Assembly (NCBI GenBank): GCA_027604705.1
Contig: JADHYV010000043.1
Coordinates: 124,001 to 188,000 of the forward strand
Reading direction: 5' to 3'
Length of the DNA: 64,000 nucleotides
Source: Allomyces arbusculus
Taxonomy: Eukaryota; Blastocladiomycota; Blastocladiomycetes; Blastocladiales; Blastocladiaceae
Both the position numbers and the translations under genes were made by a program. The notes beneath the pieces are model-generated. The model had not been told where the DNA came from and searched no databases. It worked only from the letters and a program-made list of their open reading frames with translations. This document shows positions 10,194 to 19,950 of the stretch, piece after piece. How positions within the stretch are numbered: position 1 is the stretch's first letter; each line of letters begins with the position of its first letter.

Positions 10194-10206
10194 TGTGCCC
10201 GTCGTT
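10191..10206 (+). repeat. Direct repeat, right copy, at the edge of the GPCR block
   Basis: Identical 16-mer to 4700-4715 in the same orientation, preceded by CTCACTTGT. It lies where GPCR-like sequence ends and the promoter of the next gene begins. Confidence 0.7.
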
Positions 10207-10335
10207 GATGCATTTTGTTCCTCCCATCCTCGACGTGGTCGATGTTGTTTGTGCTGGCCTCGGCCGCCTCGCTGGCCTCCTCCATCCGTACTTTTTTCTC
10301 CTCCCTCCCTCCCTCTCCCAATCCTCACACTCGCC

Positions 10336-10827
10336 ATGCACACTGCCAATCTTGTTGGCGCCGCGCTCGCGCTCCTCCTCGCATCCCTCCTTGCCGCCGT
10401 GCACGCCATCCCCGCCGGTGTCCAAGTGCCCAACGTCGTCCTGGACCTCTCGCCCATCCCGGGCCTGACCAACGCGCTCCCATCACCCACCTCATCCGCC
10501 GGTATCGCCGCGCTCGCGCCGCCGCCCGCTACAGTCGCGCGCGTCGCGCCCGTGCCCGTCGTCACCCCCACCCCGTCACCGACCGAGGACCCGGACAAGA
10601 CATACATCGACACGCGCGTGGGCCGACTCGCCAAGCAGGACATTGACGCGGGCGTGAACGACGCGACGCGGGTCGAGCTGACGCCGGGACTGGTGGTCGG
10701 CGGGGTGGTGGGCGCCGGGTGGGTCGTGCTGGCCGCGATGGTCGTGCAGAACAAGTGGCGGGCCGAGCGGCGGCGGCGGGAGCGGGACGCGCTAGTCGCG
10801 GCGCCGCGGGCGCCGACGACGGGTTGA
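10336..10827 (+). CDS. Small secretory-pathway type I membrane protein
   Basis: 163 residues, no family recognised. A clear signal peptide (MHTANLVGAALALLLASLLA, cleavage probably after VHA near residue 23) is followed by a Pro/Thr/Val-rich, mucin-like lumenal region of about 90 residues, one membrane helix at about 118-140 (LVVGGVVGAGWVVLAAMVV) and a short, strongly basic cytoplasmic tail (KWRAERRRRERD). This gives type I topology. Single exon; upstream is a pyrimidine-rich leader. The pattern signal peptide, Pro/Thr spacer, helix, basic tail recurs in short proteins of this window (63.4 kb). Role unknown; wall or surface sensor or cargo adaptor are possibilities. Confidence 0.68.
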   Translation: MHTANLVGAALALLLASLLAAVHAIPAGVQVPNVVLDLSPIPGLTNALPSPTSSAGIAALAPPPATVARVAPVPVVTPTPSPTEDPDKTYIDTRVGRLAKQDIDAGVNDATRVELTPGLVVGGVVGAGWVVLAAMVVQNKWRAERRRRERDALVAAPRAPTTG

Positions 10828-11256
10828 GCGCAAGGAAGGCGACCCGCGTCATATTTATTCCATACATGTTTTGGCTTGAGGTGAAGATACCAGATGGGTA
10901 ATATGAGATCAATATCGGGTCTGGTTGGGTGGCGACGAAACTCGGGCAGGTTGGGTGAGATTTGGTTTTTTCGGCGCGACACACGTCGACGCGCGCTGTT
11001 CGCCAAACCAAACGCCGCCAAAGAGGTTGGCGCCGGTGAGGTGGCGTGGGCCACGACGGGGCCACCGACCACCACGACCATCAACGACGTCCCCGTCGTC
11101 TTTTCTCTCCACGAGACGAAAGCGAACGGGAACGACACCAGCAACTTGTGATTGCGCACCGAGCACCGACACTGTGTTCCGAGCGCACCATCATCATCAA
11201 CGACAACTGCAGCTGCAACTTTGCAACCAGAACGAGAACTACTGCGATACGACGCC
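10828..11256. other. Intergenic gap
   Basis: 429 bp between two plus-strand genes. No conserved coding frame, repeat or RNA gene was recognised. It holds the 3' end of the first gene and the promoter of the next. Confidence 0.4.
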
Positions 11257-12382
11257 ATGGACGACACGACCGACAGCGCTGTCAGTATCCCATCCCACTT
11301 CTGTGCACGGGGAAAACGCCTCTCGAGTGCCCGCGCCGATGCTGACGCTGTGCTGCTGTCCGATGCGTGCTAGGCCGCGTTCATTGCCAACCGGTTCACG
11401 ACCGCGACCATGGAGGAGAAGAAAGTGGAGCTGCAAAAGTTCATTCGCATCAAGACAGCGCGCGTCGAGGCGTTGCGCGACGAGTTGCGTGCGCGTGAAG
11501 GTACCGCATCGGACGAGCTTGCATCGAGGTCGCGCCGTCGACGCTGACGCCCCCCCCCCCCCCCTCCCCCCACTCGTCTCCGCCATCGTGATAGACGAGC
11601 TTGCGCTGCTCTGCGACCAGTTCAACGACCTGCACCGTGCCGAACTGACCGAGGCGTGGCTGACCGACCCGGCCGCGACCGCCGACGACGCCGGGCTCGC
11701 GCCCGCGGCCGAGGCCGACGCGGCGGCGGCCGAAGAGGACGCCGAAGAACTCGACGACGCCTACGTCCCTCCCGTCTTCCCAGCGCACGTGCGCGACGAG
11801 ATCCACGCCGAGGCCGAAGCGCGCGCGCGGGACCGCCGGCTCGCACGCAACACGCCCCAGGTGGCGCCCTTGCCCGCCGAGTTTGCCGACGACCGGTGGC
11901 TCGAAGCCGTGCGCCCGGCGGTGCACGAGGCGGTCGAGGCCGTGGAGCTCAAGGCGGTCGCGGACGCGGCGGAGCAGGTGGCGCACGCGCTCGTCTACGG
12001 CCTGAACCAGCTGAAACAGGGGTGGGCCAAGGTGGAGCGGTCGCACACCTACCTGTTGGCGCGCACGCTGACGGCCGACACGTTCCTCGCGGTGAAGGCC
12101 GACTTTGATCGGCTGGCCGCGGTCGCCGCCGGCGACTTGGGGCTGCCCGAGTCGCACGGTCTGGTGGGCGGGCTGACGCGCGTGCAGGCGGCGCTCGCGC
12201 TGGCGGTCGCGCATGTGGCCGACACGCCGACGGCGGGCGTGCAGGAGGACGCGGCGGCCTACCGGCGCGCGGTGGTCGAGGCCGTGGATGCGATCGAGGC
12301 CGTCGCGGTGGCCGTCGGGGGCGCCTTGGCGGATTGGCAGGCGCAGACGGACTTGGACATTGCCGACGCGTTGACGGCGTAG
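11257..12382 (+). CDS. Uncharacterised Ala/Glu-rich helical protein
   Basis: 312 residues from three exons that join in phase: 11257-11280 (MDDTTDSA), 11374-11500 and 11595-12382. Not recognised. Residues about 15-60 form a charged helix, probably coiled coil (TMEEKKVELQKFIRIK, then ALRDELRAREDELALLCDQF). An acidic Ala/Asp/Glu linker follows, then Ala-rich amphipathic helices to the end (LVYGLNQLKQGWAKVE, YLLARTLTADTFLAVKADF). No membrane segment, signal peptide or catalytic motif is visible. The phase of intron 2 (codon D, RARE-D-ELALL) supports the model, since the heptad pattern runs across the junction. A cytosolic structural or adaptor role is plausible but unsupported. Confidence 0.62.
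11550..11571. repeat. Poly-C tract inside an intron
   Basis: A run of 15 C, one T, then more C in the second intron of the preceding gene, just before its acceptor. It may serve as polypyrimidine tract and is likely to be length-variable. Confidence 0.9.
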
Positions 12383-12895
12383 AGGTCGTGGAGAGGGGTG
12401 TGCGCGTGCGCGCGGTTTTGGGCCGGAGCGGCGTGGTGAAGAAGCGCCATTGAAGCGCGTGGAGCGGGGCTGTATAGTGATGAAGAAGCATCGGATGATT
12501 TTTGGGCTGACGGAGCCGCGCAAGCCAAATGGTGGTGTCGTTCAGAGGAGGTCGAGGAAGGCCAGGAGCGCGCCACCACGCTTCCCCTCTTTTGCCGGGC
12601 CGACAGCCAAACTGGCGCGGTTGCCTTTTTGTCGTCCCCTGTCGCATCGCCCAGGTTGCGTTGCTTAGGACGCCCAGCCCGTCCGCGCCAAAGACAGAGC
12701 TCCAAACGCGATCACGACACGCCGGCCGGCCGGTCCTGCCGCCAGCGCCGCGACCCGGCTCGCGCATTTCCCACCCGCGCGTGCCAAGCACGACGCGACC
12801 CGCCGCGTCTTCATCGCCCGGTGCGTGCCGACAAGCGTGCGTTGGATGGAGTCTCGCGCGACTGACCGACTGACTCGACGGCCTAGCGTCGCATC
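12383..12895. other. Intergenic gap
   Basis: 513 bp upstream of the large GTPase-like gene. No convincing coding frame on either strand and no repeat recognised. Confidence 0.4.
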
Positions 12896-15800
12896 ATGGA
12901 CCTGCTCGACCTCGACGTGCCCGCGTGGCCGTGGACCGACGCCGTGCCCGCCGCGACGGTCGCTCCGGCACCCGACGCCGTGGTTGTCGGTGTCGTGGTC
13001 GTAGCGCTCGTCCTGACGGTCGCTGTGATCGGTCCTCGCGCTCCACCCTCACCACCTCGACCGCCACGACCACGTTCACGCCCCCGCGAGCACGACACGG
13101 ATGCGCCCAGTGCGCACACGCGGCGGCGGCGAGCCCCGCGCCACGGCGGGAGCAGCCGACGCGACCACCTGCGCGTGAGTAACGTGGAAGGCGCCGCACC
13201 GCGTGCTTTGCCGCTGCCTTCGCCCGCTGTCGCCGCGGCACCCGAACGCCAACGACGACGACGAGAACGGCAGCGCCGAGACGCAGGCACACGCGCGGGG
13301 CAGGCGGCGAGCCGCGACCGGCGCGGATCCGGCGGCGGCAGCAGCAGCAGCAGCAGCAGCAGCGAGTCGTCGTCGGGCGCGGTGGTCATGGCGCGGTGGT
13401 GGTGGCGGTGGCCGGATTCGAGTGACGAGGGCGGTCGCAGCGACGAGGGCGGCCGCAGCGACGAGCGCGGCCGCAGCGACGAGCGCGACGGGGACGAGGA
13501 CGAGGGCGGCAGCAGCGCGGCTGGCGAGGCGGGCGCCGCGGGTGCTGCTCGCGCGGACGCAGTGCGTGCGCGCGCAGGCGGTCGCGCGAGGATGGAAGCC
13601 GGAAAGCAGGCGGGAGCAGGTGGAGAAAGCGCGTGCGGCGCGGGACGCCGTGCGCCAGGCGCGGCTGGGGGCCGGGCGGCCGCGGTGGTTGTCCACGGGC
13701 CGCCGCGCGCTGCTCGCGCGCCTGCTCGCGCGCCTGCTCCCGCGCCTGCTCCCGCGCCTGCTGCACCCGCTTCACCACCCCCCCCACCTTCCCCCCCACC
13801 ACCACCCCCGACACCTCCTCGCGCCCCGCCGCGGCCTCGACGAGCGGCGCGCACGCCTTCGCCGCCGACGCCGACGCTTCTGCCGCCGTCCACAGCGCCG
13901 GGCCCACCGCGACACCGCCAACCGCGGCAGCAACCACAGCTCCAACACGCTCGCTCGACCTGCTCGACCGCGGCTGCCGGCGCGTGCGACCCGGCTGCCG
14001 ACTGCGACTGCTCGTCGTCTGCCTCGACGCTCTCCGACGCCTCCACCCCCACGCCCGCGTCGCCCACCTCCTCCGCGCGACGGCGCGACCCCGCGACGAC
14101 CGACCACATCCACGCTCACGCGCCCGATTCGCTCGCCGCGCCCGCTGACGACGACATGTACCCCCACCACCATCTCCGTGGCCCGCCGTCGCCGCCCGGA
14201 TCGGTTGCTGGGTCGCTCGCGTCGTCCGTCGGGCCCGCGCCGCACCGCCACCACCACCACCAGCAGCGCGCGTTCTCGCACCAGCACTCGCACCAACCGC
14301 ACCCGTACCAGCCGCACCTGCAACAGTTCCACCCGCATGCGCGTCCGCATCCGCTGCCGCCGCCGCCGCCGCCGCCGCCGTCGTCGCGTCCGCACTCGTC
14401 GCCACAGCAGCAGCAACACCACCATCAGCATCAGCGCGACGCGGTCCCGCACGCCGTCCTGCCGATTCTCGGCACGACGCAGTCCGGCAAGTCGACGCTC
14501 GTGCAGTTTCTGCACGACTACTGCGGCATGCGGCCGAATGACCCGTCCGCCCTGCAGATCGGCAACGGCGTCAACTCCATGACCAAGACCTCGCGGTGCT
14601 ACTCGCTGCGCGTGCCGCGCCGCACCGCGCTGCTCGTGCCCGTCCCCGACCCGGTCTCGCCGCAGCTCGGCCATTCTTCTCCTATGGGGAGTGGAATCAG
14701 CTCGATCCCGTCGCTCGCGTCGCGCACGCCATCCATTTCCTCATCCACCAGCACGGCCCCGCCTCACGCGCAGCTGGCGGCCAACGCCATTTCGCCCATG
14801 GGCGCCGCGCTTGATCCGGCCGAGGACGCTTACCTGTCGAATCTGCTCCAGTCGGCGCACGCTGTCCTCGACGACGACAAGGACCCCTGGAGTATTGACG
14901 AGTCGGAGATTCCGCCGTCGTCCCCGGCCATGTCGTGGTTTGACCCGCACGAGCACGGGCTGCCCAGTCCGCGGCCCACGCCGAGCCCGACGCCGCCCAG
15001 TATGCAGGGTCCGCCAAGTATTCGGTCTGGGTATAACGGGATGGTGCCCACGGCGCCCATGTCCAACATGATGGTGCCGCCGCCGCCGCCGCCGCCTCCT
15101 CAAGTGCGCCAGGTCGCGCTGCACCCACCGTCGGAACCACGCACGCTCTACCAGCTGCTCAGCGATCTGCACGACGCAACTTTTGCCGGATTCACCAACG
15201 CGGCGCCGACGCGCGCGCAGCGTGCCGAGTACCTCGAGCGCGTCGAGGACCTCCTGCACGCGCGCACGCTGCGGCTGGACGTGACCCCTATCCCGCACCA
15301 AGCTGCGCCGCGCATGCTGTTGGACGTGATCGACACGCCCGGCTTACTCGACCAGGCCTCGTTCCACGACCCGATGGTGGACCTCGACCACCTGGTCGGC
15401 CTACTCGACACGGTGCGCCGCACGGGCCACGCGGTCACCGCTCTCGTCTACGTGATTGGCGGCGACCGGCCGTACGATGCCGCGGCCCTCCGCGCATTGG
15501 CGACCTACCTGCACAACGCCCGCGACTTGTCGCCGCACTTGATTGTCGTGCACTCCAACTACCAGGTGCATCGCGCGCTCGCGCGCGCCAAGACCCGCGT
15601 GCGCCCGTCACCGGCCGACCAAGCCGACGACGACGACGTGCCGGCCTTCTGCCTGTTCGATCTCGGTCCGCGGGTCGCCGAATTCAACCGGTTGCTCGCG
15701 AACCTCGGGTTCCCAGACGTGCATGCCGTGCATGTCGCCATGGACAATTTACCGGCGGGCCCACTGCAGCGTGCGGGGCTCCAGGCCGTATGTTACGAGG

Positions 15801-16924
15801 GCATGCACGCGTTCCTGGACGTTGTCGAACAACTCGCGTCCCGCGCGCCACCGGCGACCCCCGTGGCCCGCGTGCATCTCGTGAAACCCTCGATCCTGAA
15901 AGAACTCGACGCGGCGTTCGTCGGGCCCGCGGCGCAACAGCGCGTGGAACTCGCGCGGCACGCGGTGGCGGCACTCCAGCGCGGGCCCGCGGACCTGGAG
16001 CGGAAATTGGTCGCGGCCGCGGAACGCGTCGCCGAAGTGCGTGCAGAACTGGCCAAAGTGGATGCGGAACTGGCGCGACTCGATGTGGACGACGTGGTCG
16101 ACATCGCGACGCGCGTCGCCGTGCCGGTCGCCGAATGCACCTGCCACGGAGTGCGCGCGTCGTCGATGTCGCTCGCCGAATGGGTGCGCGACCAGCAGCG
16201 CCGCGCCGCCGCGCATGCCGCGGGCGGGAGCGCGCGCCACGCGCCCGGGTGTCCGGCCGGCGCTCCCTCCACCAGTTCGCGGCCGTCGCGGTCGTCCTCG
16301 TCGCGCCGCCACGCGGCGTCCGCGGCCGCGGCGTCGCGCGTCGTGCTCGACCTCGAATCGGCCGTGGCGATCCGGGACGTGCACGTCGTCGCGACGTCCC
16401 CACGCGCGCGCCTGTTGGACGCGCAGATCACGCGCGACAAGCGCCGGTACCGGCTCGTTGGCACCGTCCCGCCCGACGGCGCGATCGTCGCCAAATTCTT
16501 CGCGACTCGCCGGGACGTCTACGCCAGCGTGATTGCCGCGCTCAAGGGCGCGCGCGGCGCGCTGGCCGCGCGGCTCGCCCGCGCCCAGAAACGGCTCGAG
16601 ACCGTGCTGGTGGCCGTCGGGCATGACCGGCGCCGCGTGGCCGATGCCGAGGGCGCACTGGCGCGCGCGTGGCGCGTGGCCTCGGCGGTCGGCGCCGATC
16701 GGGTCCCGCTGGATACCTACATGGGCGTGCATGACGAGTACCGCGCGTTGGCCGCGGCGGCGATGGCCAAGGCGGGTGCCGGACAGCAGCAGCAAGGGTA
16801 CCACGGGACGGACCCGGACGCGGTGGCGGCGCGGATCGTGGATCGCATGTTGCATGGGATGTTGGTGGCCGATTTGGCTGCGGGCAATCTGGGTGGGGTC
16901 GAGGAGGGGGTGCCGGCGCCGTGA
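12896..16924 (+). CDS. Large P-loop GTPase-like protein with N-terminal membrane segment
   Basis: One open frame of 1342 residues. Residues 27-46 form a likely membrane helix (AVVVGVVVVALVLTVAVIG). To about residue 510 the sequence is low complexity: a Ser run, an SDEGGR/SDERGR hexapeptide repeat, Ala-Pro repeats, Pro runs and a His/Gln-rich part. A P-loop GTTQSGKST lies at 526-534, a candidate G2 Thr in NSMTKTSRCYSL follows, a second low-complexity insert comes next, then DVIDTPGLLDQ with DTPG at 813-816, and ALVYVIGGDRP. No clear N/TKxD is seen. The C-terminal part has a coiled coil (AAERVAEVRAELAKVDAEL) and ends AAGNLGGVEEGVPAP. It resembles AIG1/TRAFAC-type GTPases, but the exact family was not recognised. 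A consensus donor GTGAGT at 13175 could end a short first exon, so the region to about 14.1 kb may belong to an intron or another frame. The GTPase half is secure; the start is not. Confidence 0.6.
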   Translation: MDLLDLDVPAWPWTDAVPAATVAPAPDAVVVGVVVVALVLTVAVIGPRAPPSPPRPPRPRSRPREHDTDAPSAHTRRRRAPRHGGSSRRDHLRVSNVEGAAPRALPLPSPAVAAAPERQRRRRERQRRDAGTRAGQAASRDRRGSGGGSSSSSSSSESSSGAVVMARWWWRWPDSSDEGGRSDEGGRSDERGRSDERDGDEDEGGSSAAGEAGAAGAARADAVRARAGGRARMEAGKQAGAGGESACGAGRRAPGAAGGRAAAVVVHGPPRAARAPARAPAPAPAPAPAAPASPPPPPSPPPPPPTPPRAPPRPRRAARTPSPPTPTLLPPSTAPGPPRHRQPRQQPQLQHARSTCSTAAAGACDPAADCDCSSSASTLSDASTPTPASPTSSARRRDPATTDHIHAHAPDSLAAPADDDMYPHHHLRGPPSPPGSVAGSLASSVGPAPHRHHHHQQRAFSHQHSHQPHPYQPHLQQFHPHARPHPLPPPPPPPPSSRPHSSPQQQQHHHQHQRDAVPHAVLPILGTTQSGKSTLVQFLHDYCGMRPNDPSALQIGNGVNSMTKTSRCYSLRVPRRTALLVPVPDPVSPQLGHSSPMGSGISSIPSLASRTPSISSSTSTAPPHAQLAANAISPMGAALDPAEDAYLSNLLQSAHAVLDDDKDPWSIDESEIPPSSPAMSWFDPHEHGLPSPRPTPSPTPPSMQGPPSIRSGYNGMVPTAPMSNMMVPPPPPPPPQVRQVALHPPSEPRTLYQLLSDLHDATFAGFTNAAPTRAQRAEYLERVEDLLHARTLRLDVTPIPHQAAPRMLLDVIDTPGLLDQASFHDPMVDLDHLVGLLDTVRRTGHAVTALVYVIGGDRPYDAAALRALATYLHNARDLSPHLIVVHSNYQVHRALARAKTRVRPSPADQADDDDVPAFCLFDLGPRVAEFNRLLANLGFPDVHAVHVAMDNLPAGPLQRAGLQAVCYEGMHAFLDVVEQLASRAPPATPVARVHLVKPSILKELDAAFVGPAAQQRVELARHAVAALQRGPADLERKLVAAAERVAEVRAELAKVDAELARLDVDDVVDIATRVAVPVAECTCHGVRASSMSLAEWVRDQQRRAAAHAAGGSARHAPGCPAGAPSTSSRPSRSSSSRRHAASAAAASRVVLDLESAVAIRDVHVVATSPRARLLDAQITRDKRRYRLVGTVPPDGAIVAKFFATRRDVYASVIAALKGARGALAARLARAQKRLETVLVAVGHDRRRVADAEGALARAWRVASAVGADRVPLDTYMGVHDEYRALAAAAMAKAGAGQQQQGYHGTDPDAVAARIVDRMLHGMLVADLAAGNLGGVEEGVPAP
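13421..13492 (+). repeat. 18-bp tandem repeat encoding SDEGGR-type hexapeptides
   Basis: Four imperfect 18-bp units (core AGCGACGAGGGCGGCCGC) within the low-complexity part of the GTPase-like gene. It is in frame and likely polymorphic. A CAG/AGC run at about 13338-13362 lies just before it. Confidence 0.8.
13718..13770 (+). repeat. 12-bp tandem repeat (GCGCCTGCTCCC-type)
   Basis: About four to five units encoding alternating Ala-Pro in the frame of the GTPase-like gene; simple-sequence expansion. Confidence 0.75.
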
Positions 16925-17160
16925 GGTGAGCGACTGGCGTGGCCACGAGAGTTGGGACGAGATGAGAGGATGCGGGTTTTGTGATGATGATGGGGTTTTT
17001 GGCTGTTCTCTTTTTTTTTTTTTTTTCTTTGCTTGTTTGCGATGGATGGAAGGAGGAGGAGGAGGAGGAGGAATCGGGACCGGACATGCGCCGCCAGGGA
17101 ATGGGGCAACCACCACGCTCACTGCACCGTCAACCGTTTTGTTATTTTTTCTTGTCTGTT

Positions 17161-17190
17161 GTGTTGATGTTGATGTTGATGTTGATGTTG
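17161..17190 (+). repeat. (GTTGAT)n microsatellite
   Basis: Four to five 6-bp units downstream of the GTPase-like gene. Confidence 0.85.
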
Positions 17191-17223
17191 TGCCTATTCT
17201 TTTTTTGCTTTGGTTCCATAATG

Positions 17224-17441
17224 TTTTGTGGAGAAGAAATGAAGAGCATCGACGATGGCCGACCGCGTCGCGATATGACTGCTCCTTTTCGTCCCCGTAG
17301 CAGGAAGAGCGAATGCAGGTGCCAACTGCGATCAAATGCCCTCCACCCATTGTATTGCCTTAATAGTCATGGTGTTGTTGTGCACGCGTGGATGTTGTGC
17401 CGTTTTGTGGAGAGGAAACGATGACCATCGGCAACAGCCGA
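17224..17441 (+). repeat. Imperfect 39-nt direct duplication
   Basis: Sequence starting TTTTGTGGAGAAGAAATGA at 17224 recurs as TTTTGTGGAGAGGAAACGA at 17403, both ending GCCGA, 180 nt apart, with about 80% identity by eye. Origin unknown. Confidence 0.6.
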
Positions 17442-18209
17442 TTGTGTCGTGCTTGCGCTGAGAAAACGGGATCGACGGGCCGGTTTGAGCAGCAAACGCT
17501 GGTCATCTCTGTGCGTGGGCAGCGTGCGCGAGGACCAGACGCGTCGACCACGGTCTGCCAAGCAACGGCCCTCACCACCCGCTGTCAAGCTCCTCAATCC
17601 TAACCCGGCCTCCGTCCAGAACTTTGTCCACCCACGGGAGGGGAGAGGGGATGGTGGCAAACGCATTGCTGCTGTTTGCAGCATGCCCTTGATCCGAAGG
17701 CAAAGAAAGCTCAATTGGTCGTCGCTCATGCTCTTGGGCACGCACAATTATGAGCAAATGGAAGATTGTCATAATGGTTCTCTATCTTCATGTCCACACT
17801 CCAGGCCCAATTCAGACAGCTAACGCAAGCATGATTATTTGGCGGTCAACAGAAGGGGAGCGCCAAGCATCGAAAGCAGCGGAACAGCGAGCGCGCGTGG
17901 GGATTGAAGCAAGCACAGCACAAAGTGCATCGAAACGAGTCGTGGCGTTCAGGAGCACGTCGTAGGCGTTGGTCGTCCTCCTTTGACTTTGACGCTAGAT
18001 GTGCAGATGACCGGTCAAACCAGTCCATGGTCAATCTTCAAGTCACGATTTCTGGTTGCCTTGGTCGCATCGAGTCAAAGGAGTTCCCATTTGATCTTGA
18101 GCAGCAACATCCATGCTCAACACTGCCGCCAGTCAAGTCTATATTTCTTTCGCCAACAATCCTGATCCATCATCCCATCACCTCCAACGCGCTCGTTCCT
18201 TGCCGCAGC

Positions 18210-19320
18210 ATGATTACCATCGCCACGACTCCACTCCCGCCTGGGATTGCTCCCCTCAGAGCAGTCTCTGATGTCGCTTGTGACATGATCTCCACTTTGC
18301 TTGCAAACGAGGACCGACCTGTCCTACTCGCTCTTGCGCGCACTTCGCCGCACATTTTCGCGGCCAACTGCAGTTGCTGCAGCTGTCGGGCACGACTTTT
18401 GACTTGATGCCACTGGTGCTTCCCTCTATGCACGTGATGAGTACTGATCCTTTGCTCCTGTGACCAAGGACGATTGGCGCGTGCTCAGATGCTTCAGAAA
18501 GCGAATGGGTTTCCAGAGACTGTTTCGCATCTCACTTTGGGGCTAGACTATCTTGGCAAGAACCATCAGACAGTCACGCTTACCTGCCAGATTGCTGCCA
18601 TGGTAGCCATGTCGCACGTCACATCGCTGAACCTGCTCCTGGGCGATTGTTATTTCGAGGAAGTCAAGGGTGGTGGGATCATTTTGCTCCTTGGCATTCT
18701 CTTGACTTCTGGTATGCCATCCAACTTGGTCCCCTTGTCAATGAAGGGCCTCCTTGAGTCCAACATCTTGTGTGAGGTATTGAAGGTTTGTGACCCGCCA
18801 TTTCTTGTGACATTGCCGCTGTCGTTCCGCAAATTAAAGTCGTGGTTTGCGCACTGGTGTGGTGCTGTTCCTGTGTGCAAGATTTTGGTGTCACTGCTGC
18901 CCTCTGGGAGTGCACCCCATCCTCCTGCATGCCTTGGATCTGAATTTCATCCCCATCAATTTTGAGGAGATTCGCACTAAGGTGATCGCATTGCTGTGCC
19001 CGACTCTTGAGAGCTGCAATCTTCGGGTCTCCTGTTCTGGTGACCACAGGGTGGGCATGTGTGCATTGCTGCACTCTCTGTTTGTGGCAGTCTTGAGAAC
19101 ATGCCCAGGCTTGTACAACCTTTATGTACCACAGTCTCGAATAGCCTGTCACCTGTGCAGCTTAGCAGGTTTGAACGCGATACAGCTCCGCTTTTCAGAG
19201 TCTTATTGCAGCTGTCAAGTCTCAGCATGGCTGGGTGGGGTATTGGCCCAATGGAGGTGTGATGGCCACTGTCACAGCAACCTTAGCTGCTGTCCCATTT
19301 GGTGCGGATGCTGAACCTTT
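18210..19320 (+). pseudogene. Decayed F-box/LRR-like sequence
   Basis: From 18210 a frame opens with an F-box-like start (MITIATTPLPPGIAPL, then LLANEDRPVLLALARTSPHIF). It closes after about 65 residues, and LRR-like pieces follow in other frames (AAMVAMSHVTSLNLLLGD, LLQLSSLSMAGWGIGPMEV). The pattern is parallel to 49.2-50.5 kb (LIALAHASPFLYAPVL there, LLALARTSPHIFAANC here). The stretch is visibly less GC-rich than the neighbouring genes. At least three frame changes are needed to follow it, so it is read as a dead member of a lineage-specific family. F-box identity is suggestive only. Confidence 0.45.
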
Positions 19321-19950
19321 GTTGGAGCAGCAAATTGGATGTTGAGACAGTCCAGCAGATTGTGCCAACACACCAGCATGTGTGGCGTGTCAATTTGTTC
19401 CAGACACGCGTCAAGAAAGACGATGTGGTGACGCTGCTCAGCGCTCAACCTCGTCTGATGGTGCTGGTTTGAGCAAAGTCTGCACTGCACGTGCAATATA
19501 CTCAATCATGGTCGTGGTCCCTTGCTGTGCTTGTGTCGACATTGTGGGACACCCTACACTTGTGTACCTCTGCCAGTGCAACGCCTGGCCACCTCTTAGA
19601 TTCATTTCGCTGATTGAGTCGTTTGATAGTCAAGACTTGTGGGGAATGATGGTGGACCGTTCACTGGTATTTAGACATCACACACACCTTGAGCAGCGTG
19701 CGTGTTAACGTGAGCTGGAGCAAGGTATCGAACTGGCAGCCGCAATCCAAAATGAGCACCACAGGGCGAAAGGAGGCAGCCACTTCGGCAACAAAACCGT
19801 CGTTCACGCCTGTGAGACCCTTGCGGGCCCCTTCGTCTCGCTCAGCCCCGTTCAACCCACCGCGCGACCACCTAACGCATTCGCTTCCTGACGCCCTGCC
19901 ACGGCGGCCCCACCCTTGCGCGCGTACACGCCACCACCTTCCAACTGCCC

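Larger units (their letters stand above)
16925..17900. other. Gene-poor stretch with simple repeats
   Basis: Nearly 1 kb with no gene recognised. It has a T run at about 17010-17026, a GGA run at 17050-17073 and a (GTTGAT)n run at about 17161-17190. A 39-nt imperfect duplication lies at 17224-17262 and 17403-17441. Confidence 0.5.

Noticed and set aside
12883-14405. Several long open frames on both strands over the low-complexity part of the GTPase-like gene
   Set aside because: Translations are Ala/Arg/Gly repeats mirroring the trinucleotide repeats of the plus strand. Only the plus frame leading into the P-loop has support.
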